From assembly GCF_030052815.1 (NCBI RefSeq), contig NC_079497.1:21218258-21282257 (forward strand): DNA of 64,000 nucleotides. The letters run 5' to 3'. Source of the stretch: Hevea brasiliensis (lineage: Eukaryota > Streptophyta > Magnoliopsida > Malpighiales > Euphorbiaceae). Shown here one piece after another: positions 59,101-64,000 of this stretch. Every line of letters begins with the position of its first letter. Within the stretch, counting starts at the first letter, position 1. Under the pieces are notes generated by a model. That model searched no databases. It was not told where the DNA came from and saw only the letters and a list, made by a program, of their open reading frames with translations. The translations under genes and the position numbers were made by a program.

Positions 59101-59879
59101 AGGAGGAGTTTTAATGAAACAACCTTTGGAATTTATGGTGATTTTTCAAGAGAAGTTCTAGTGAGAAGTTTGCATGAAAATGGTGTGAGGAGAGCAAAGG
59201 GAGAAAGGGCTGAATGAAGGAGATGAGATGCAGATTTTTGCTTCATTTAATCCCATTTTATCTCTTTTTAATACTTTTAAATATGCTTGTTGTGTTGTGA
59301 TTGGTGGAGGCCTTCTTAATGACATCATGTGATGTCAAAATTCTAATTTTCTTCATTTTTCTTTTCTTTTCTTTTCTACTCATTTTCAATTAAATTTTAG
59401 CAACATCTATTCATATTTTATGTCATAATAATTATTTATTTAACTGGACAAGTAAGCCAAAAATCATCTTTGAAGATAAAATGACCAAAATGCCCTCCGT
59501 TTGGCTTATTGAGCCAAAATCGTCTGTATCGATCTAAAAATTTTTCTAAGCATTTTCTTGGCATTCTAATGCCTTTGAAACCTTAATAACTCTTCTCTGG
59601 AGTCTCAAAAATTATTTCATGAATTTTCTCTCGAGTTTAGGGCTTCTAGCTGCGAAAACTGCAACTGCCCACTGGATTACCCATCGCTAGGGCACCGGCT
59701 CATTTAACTTGGTTGTATTTTATTTTTAAAATTTTTCCTAAATTTTTCTTACCATTATTTGAGTTATTTATGACTCCTCACTCTAGTCTAAATATTTTTC
59801 CAGACGTTTTAGCTGTCCGGACCGACACCAGTCACTGGAACAGTAGAATGTACGGAATTACTAAAGTGAGGGTGTTACA
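56189..59879 (-). repeat. Chromovirus solo LTR C with perfect target duplication
   Basis: The minus strand starts TGTAACACCCTCAC at 59879 and ends GGGGAGTCACA at 56189 (3691 bp). ACTTT flanks it at 56184-56188 and 59880-59884. It is closest to LTR E. It interrupts the integrase coding region, and the frame is continuous if the LTR and one duplication are ignored. Four 20-bp tandem units occur at 57241-57313. Confidence 0.95.
57241..57313. repeat. 20-bp tandem array in LTR C
   Basis: GGCATAAAGCCATGAGTGCG-like units recur with an exact 20-bp period, three to four copies. Confidence 0.9.
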
Positions 59880-59884
59880 ACTTT

Positions 59885-60937
59885 AGTTTCAAGCATCAAT
59901 CTTAAGAATTCAACATCTAACTTAATAGGTAGCATTGCTTCAGTCTCATATACTAAAGAGAATGAGGTTACCCTATGGATGTTCTTATAGTAGTGCGATA
60001 AACATAAAGAGCATAGGGGAGTTTTCTCAAGCCAATCCTTATAGGTTTCAACCATATTTCTCAAAATAGTTTTCAGATTATTATTTACTGCTTTAACTGC
60101 TCCATTAGTTTATAGCCTATACGGTGAAGACCTATGATGCTTAGTCTTAAAGTCTGCAATCAATTCTAGAAAATCACCTTTGAGGTAAATGCCATTATCC
60201 GAGATTATCTCGTGAGGTACCTTGAATCGGTAGATCAAATTCTTCTGTACAAATGAGCTCATCTACTTAGCATCCATTACCTTGATGGATTCAGCCTTAA
60301 CCCACTTAGTGAAGTAGTCAATTACCACGATTATAAATTTATGGCTACTAGAAGTCATAGGAGAAATCTTCCCGAAGATGCCTATGCCCCAAACTGAAAA
60401 TGGCCACGGTGAGGTGATATTGTAAAGCTCACTTAGAGGTACATGATTTCGATTCCCATGGATTGACATTCATGACATTTCTTGACAAACTTAGCACAAT
60501 CAGTCTCCATGGTAGACCAATAGTAACCCAACCTTAAAATTTTTCCAACCAAAACCTTTCTATTCATATGGGAACCACACATTCTTTCATGTACTTCTTC
60601 TATTATCTGCTCATCCTTTTTATCTATCACACAGAAGAGCAAGAGTCTTTTAAAGAACCTTTTATAGAGTTGCCACCTAAACAAAGTAAATTGAGTAGCT
60701 AATTGAAAAATTGTTACTCTCTCTTTTATTAGCTGATTATGGGTAGTCCCTCACTTCCAGATACCTCCTTATGTCTTCATACCGTTTTCCCTCATCTTCT
60801 CGATCTAAATGTGTTACTGTTAATCCTTCATAGCACGAAATCTTACTTCTCATTAGAATAACTAGCTAGGTCAACTTTTGATCACCCTTTTCCCATAGGA
60901 ATACTAGTGTAGCTAGGGAATCGACTATCTGATTCAA
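59885..60937 (-). pseudogene. Ogre/Tat integrase N-terminus and core
   Basis: Reading leftward from 60937: a decayed RNase H-integrase linker (YEDIRRYLE), the zinc-binding HHCC region (EEVHERMCGSHMN, LGYYWSTMETDC, KKCHEC at 60684-60490), and the catalytic core. The core includes HVPLSELYNITSPWPFSVWG, then FIIVVIDYFTKWVKAESI, where the Asp in VIDYF is the second catalytic residue region, and the later ETEAMLPIKLDVEF block. A frame change occurs at about 60450 and another between 60260 and 60064. The core ends at the ACTTT site of solo LTR C. Confidence 0.85.
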
Positions 60938-63900
60938 TATAACACCCCTATTTGCATAGCTTGGTATATTTCATTGTTTCGGTGACCGGTGTCGGTCCGG
61001 ACAATTAAGAGAATTAGAACCACGTCTAAGACACCTAGATAAGCCTTGAACGCAAATAATTAGTAATTTCCAAATAGTTAAGTATAAAGAAGAAAGACAT
61101 AGCATAAAAAGTTAAATGAGCCGGGAGTCACAGCGATGGGTGACCTTCTCGGGAAATAACTATGAGGTCAGTCTAAACTCAAATTTCGAATCATAAAATG
61201 TGACGCCGCGGTCCTTAGGACTATTGCGAACACAGTGGAAAAGAGAAAATTACAGAAAAGAGTTGTTAAGTAAGTCAAATAATTAGGTCAGGGATCCGGA
61301 AGAAATATTGAATAACTTGCAAACCAGATTGAACCAGCGAGGGACAATTTGGTTAATTCACTCCTAGAGCTGACTCCTGACTTAACTGTGCAATAAAATC
61401 GGAGAAATGAAAATTTTAGAATCGGGAATTAAATTAAAAAAACTAATGGAAAAATAAATGAAAAAGAAAAAGAAAAAGGAAAAAGTGTTATTACATCACT
61501 TGGATGACATCATGGGTGATGCCAAAATCCAATTTATTTTTCCCAACTTTTTTGACCAAGTTAATTACCCAAAATAAGTCATAAAATATGCAAAGAACTA
61601 AAACAAAAATATCACTTCTTCTTCCCAAAGCATTCGCCAGCTACTTCCTCTCACTCTCATCTCCATTTATGTCCACCATTGAAGAGTTATTCAAACTTGA
61701 ATAACTTGATTTTCTCTCACAAAATCTAACCTTAAACCCTAGTAAGCTTCTAAATTAACCTAGACAAAAAGAGTGAAGAAGGAAAGAAAGGGAGAAATTG
61801 AAGATTTGGAGAAATTGAAAATCAAAGTTTGAGGTTAATAATCTAAACTTGGAAATTATAGTTAAATGTTTATGTTCTAGTTTAATTAACTTAGAAATTA
61901 ACTTAAAATCAAAACAAAACAATTGTTGGGGGAGTAATATGGAATTCGGCCAGCAGTAGTTGAGGTTGGGATTGAATGAATTTGGTGGATTTGAATGGTT
62001 ATTTGAGGTGAATTGGGTGTATAGATTATGAATGTGCACTTTGAATGCATTAGATTAAACTTTATATAATTAGGGTTTTGAGCATGCAAAAAATTGTAAG
62101 AAAAAAATTAAAGAATTGGTCAAATGATGTAGTTGATCTGACTTGAGTTGAGAAATGGTCAATTGTGACCATTTGTGGTGTGTATGAATTGTTGGAACCA
62201 AGTTTCAATTCGGATTGGTTAGGGCTAGTTTGCAGGCAGCTTGACCTAGGTCTATTTCAGGGACCAAAACTGAATATTTACCAACCCAATTGGTGTGAGG
62301 CCAATTGGGAATGAAATTAGATACAAAATGGACCATTTTTCATCTAGGAATCATGCCCAGAAAATAACCATAACTTAGTGAACAATTAGGCCAAATCCAG
62401 AACTGGGCACACTGCCCTGTACAAAAATAACTAAATGAACAGTAGTTACGTAAATGACCATAACTTGGTCTAGGAAGGTCCAAATGACCTGAATTTTATA
62501 CTGATAGAAAGCTGAGACGTAGCCATACAACTTTCATGAAGGAAACAAACCCAAATTTTGACCATAACCTGTCCAAAAAGTCACATGCAGTCAATGTACA
62601 AAAATTGCCAAAATCCAGGAAATGCCCAGAATTCTGGGTAACACCAAATCCGGCCAGCCAAGTTCAAATGGCTACAACTTGGGCTACAAAACTCTCAATG
62701 GAGTGATTCAAAAAGGGAAATAAAGTTAAGACAATAAGGAATAACTTCTTTGAAGAAAACTTAGCCAAATTACCACAGCAACTTGACCAATAGAACAGTG
62801 CAATACAGGGCACCAAATCTGAAATTCGGAAATTTCACTTAAGAGACTTAAAATTTGAGGAAACAACCAAAACCAATAAATTAGGTAACCAAAATGTGGT
62901 ATGTGGGTGAAATTGAAATCCCTATACCTATTAAACATGAGAAAGTCAATAATTTGACTTGAATAGTATCGTGAATAGTAACCTCGAAGTGTAAATTTTA
63001 AAGAACGTCAAGTTTAGCATATCAAAACTAGATATAAATAGATTTGAATTTATTTTTGGACTTACGATAAATTATGATACTGAAACACTGTAAAATTGTG
63101 TGTTTCAGTAAAAAAGAATACTAGAAAAGAACTCGAAGCATCGAGTCAAGGCTAAGAGGTGACTCGCATAAGGTTTGTGCATAACATAAATATTTTTTAA
63201 AATTCCTTTGCAAAGTGTATGAAATAAATTGTGTTTTACGATTATTGCAAAATGGTGATTGAAATGTATATTATGCTTTTGAATTAAATTGTTGAAAGTT
63301 TACTTGTATGTGTTTGAATTAGCAATAAATGTTTAGTAAATTGCTAAGACAGTTTTGAAACCACAGTGTCATGACTATATATTTGAATGCCTCACTAGCA
63401 TGACTAGTGGGAGGAATTAGTTTTGAATTTTGATTCCCTCTCTGGCTGAAGTGTTGAGGTGTGTGCCAGTAGAGGAAGAAATTGAATGGGTACCCATAGT
63501 TTGAGCTAGGTACCCTTGTGATTTCTCATAAGCCTTTGGCTATTGAGATGAGTATTATTCTGAATGGTATGATATAACTGTGTATGTTTATAAAATTCGT
63601 TTTGAAATTTCCTAAATGAGATTGTTTGGACTAAAAATTTATAAATCATGTTTCGTATCTGTTTTTCATGTTCAGTACCATATTTGAATAAATATGATTT
63701 GAATTATGCATAAAATGTTATTTTAGTATGTTGTGCACCACTGAGTCATAGTACTCAGTAATGACTGTTATTGCTGTTGTAGATAGAGAGACTAGAGGAG
63801 CAGCAGAGTACGTTGCTGAGGATCTTGGAGCTACATCCTTGAGATTTGGTTGGGTATAATTTTATACTGTGAATGTAATATTTATTTTAATGTATGTAAA

Positions 63901-64000
63901 TGTATGTACATGTATAAACGGGTCTTGAGCAGTTGTATAGATTTTGTAATAATATTAGTTTGGATTTTCTCATGTAAATTTTGGGTTGATGAATGTAAAT
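60938..64000 (+). repeat. Chromovirus-family LTR D, left part
   Basis: It begins TATAACACCCCTATTTGC (TG changed to TA) at 60938, followed by the family's ACCGGTGTCGGTCCGGAC block. It runs in plus orientation beyond the window (over 3 kb visible). It is a third or fourth subfamily of the LTR group. The expected left duplication is TTCAA (60933-60937); its partner is outside. Open frames inside are not genes. Confidence 0.8.

Overview
The window is AT-rich plant nuclear DNA. The evidence is one intron-bearing gene whose product is a plant UDP-glucuronate decarboxylase (UXS1-like), together with plant-specific retrotransposon lineages (Athila, Tat/Ogre, long-LTR chromovirus, Copia, Cassandra TRIM), an RTE-type LINE and a hAT relic. 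A eudicot is most likely. The species cannot be fixed from the sequence; a Euphorbiaceae-like genome is only a guess.

Layout. 1-5247: 5' part of an Athila element on the minus strand (RT, protease, gag, tRNA-Asp primer site, one LTR), inserted in the gag of an older chromovirus whose LTR runs to 9679. That chromovirus lies in the gag of a plus-strand Tat element (9680 to about 19.4 kb), which was also hit by a Copia-like LTR and a chromovirus solo LTR (11263-15334). 19.5-22.3 kb: a small MITE-like element and a decayed minus-strand Copia. 22.3-23.6 kb: short unassigned relics. 23.8-31.1 kb: UXS1, minus strand, seven coding exons, apparently intact. Its first intron looks like a U12-type AT-AC intron, and its 5.2-kb third intron holds a hAT relic, an RTE LINE 3' end and a Copia LTR with primer site. 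31.4-37.7 kb: a plus-strand Tat element truncated in RT, carrying an unusual Cassandra-derived insertion with both ends alike. 37.7-60.9 kb: minus-strand Ogre-like sequence in which one LTR (45711-49844) has a polypurine tract on one side and a primer site on the other, the signature of a tandem array. Its upstream ORF resembles the plant mobile domain. It is cut by three chromovirus-family solo LTRs or LTR copies and one other solo LTR. 60.9 kb to the end: the start of another chromovirus LTR.

How the parts relate. Only UXS1 looks functional. It would make UDP-xylose in the Golgi for xylan and other wall polymers. Everything else is nested retrotransposon debris. Perfect or near-perfect 5-bp target duplications at five solo LTRs and at the Cassandra-like unit make the order of insertion readable, and interrupted reading frames continue across several of those sites.
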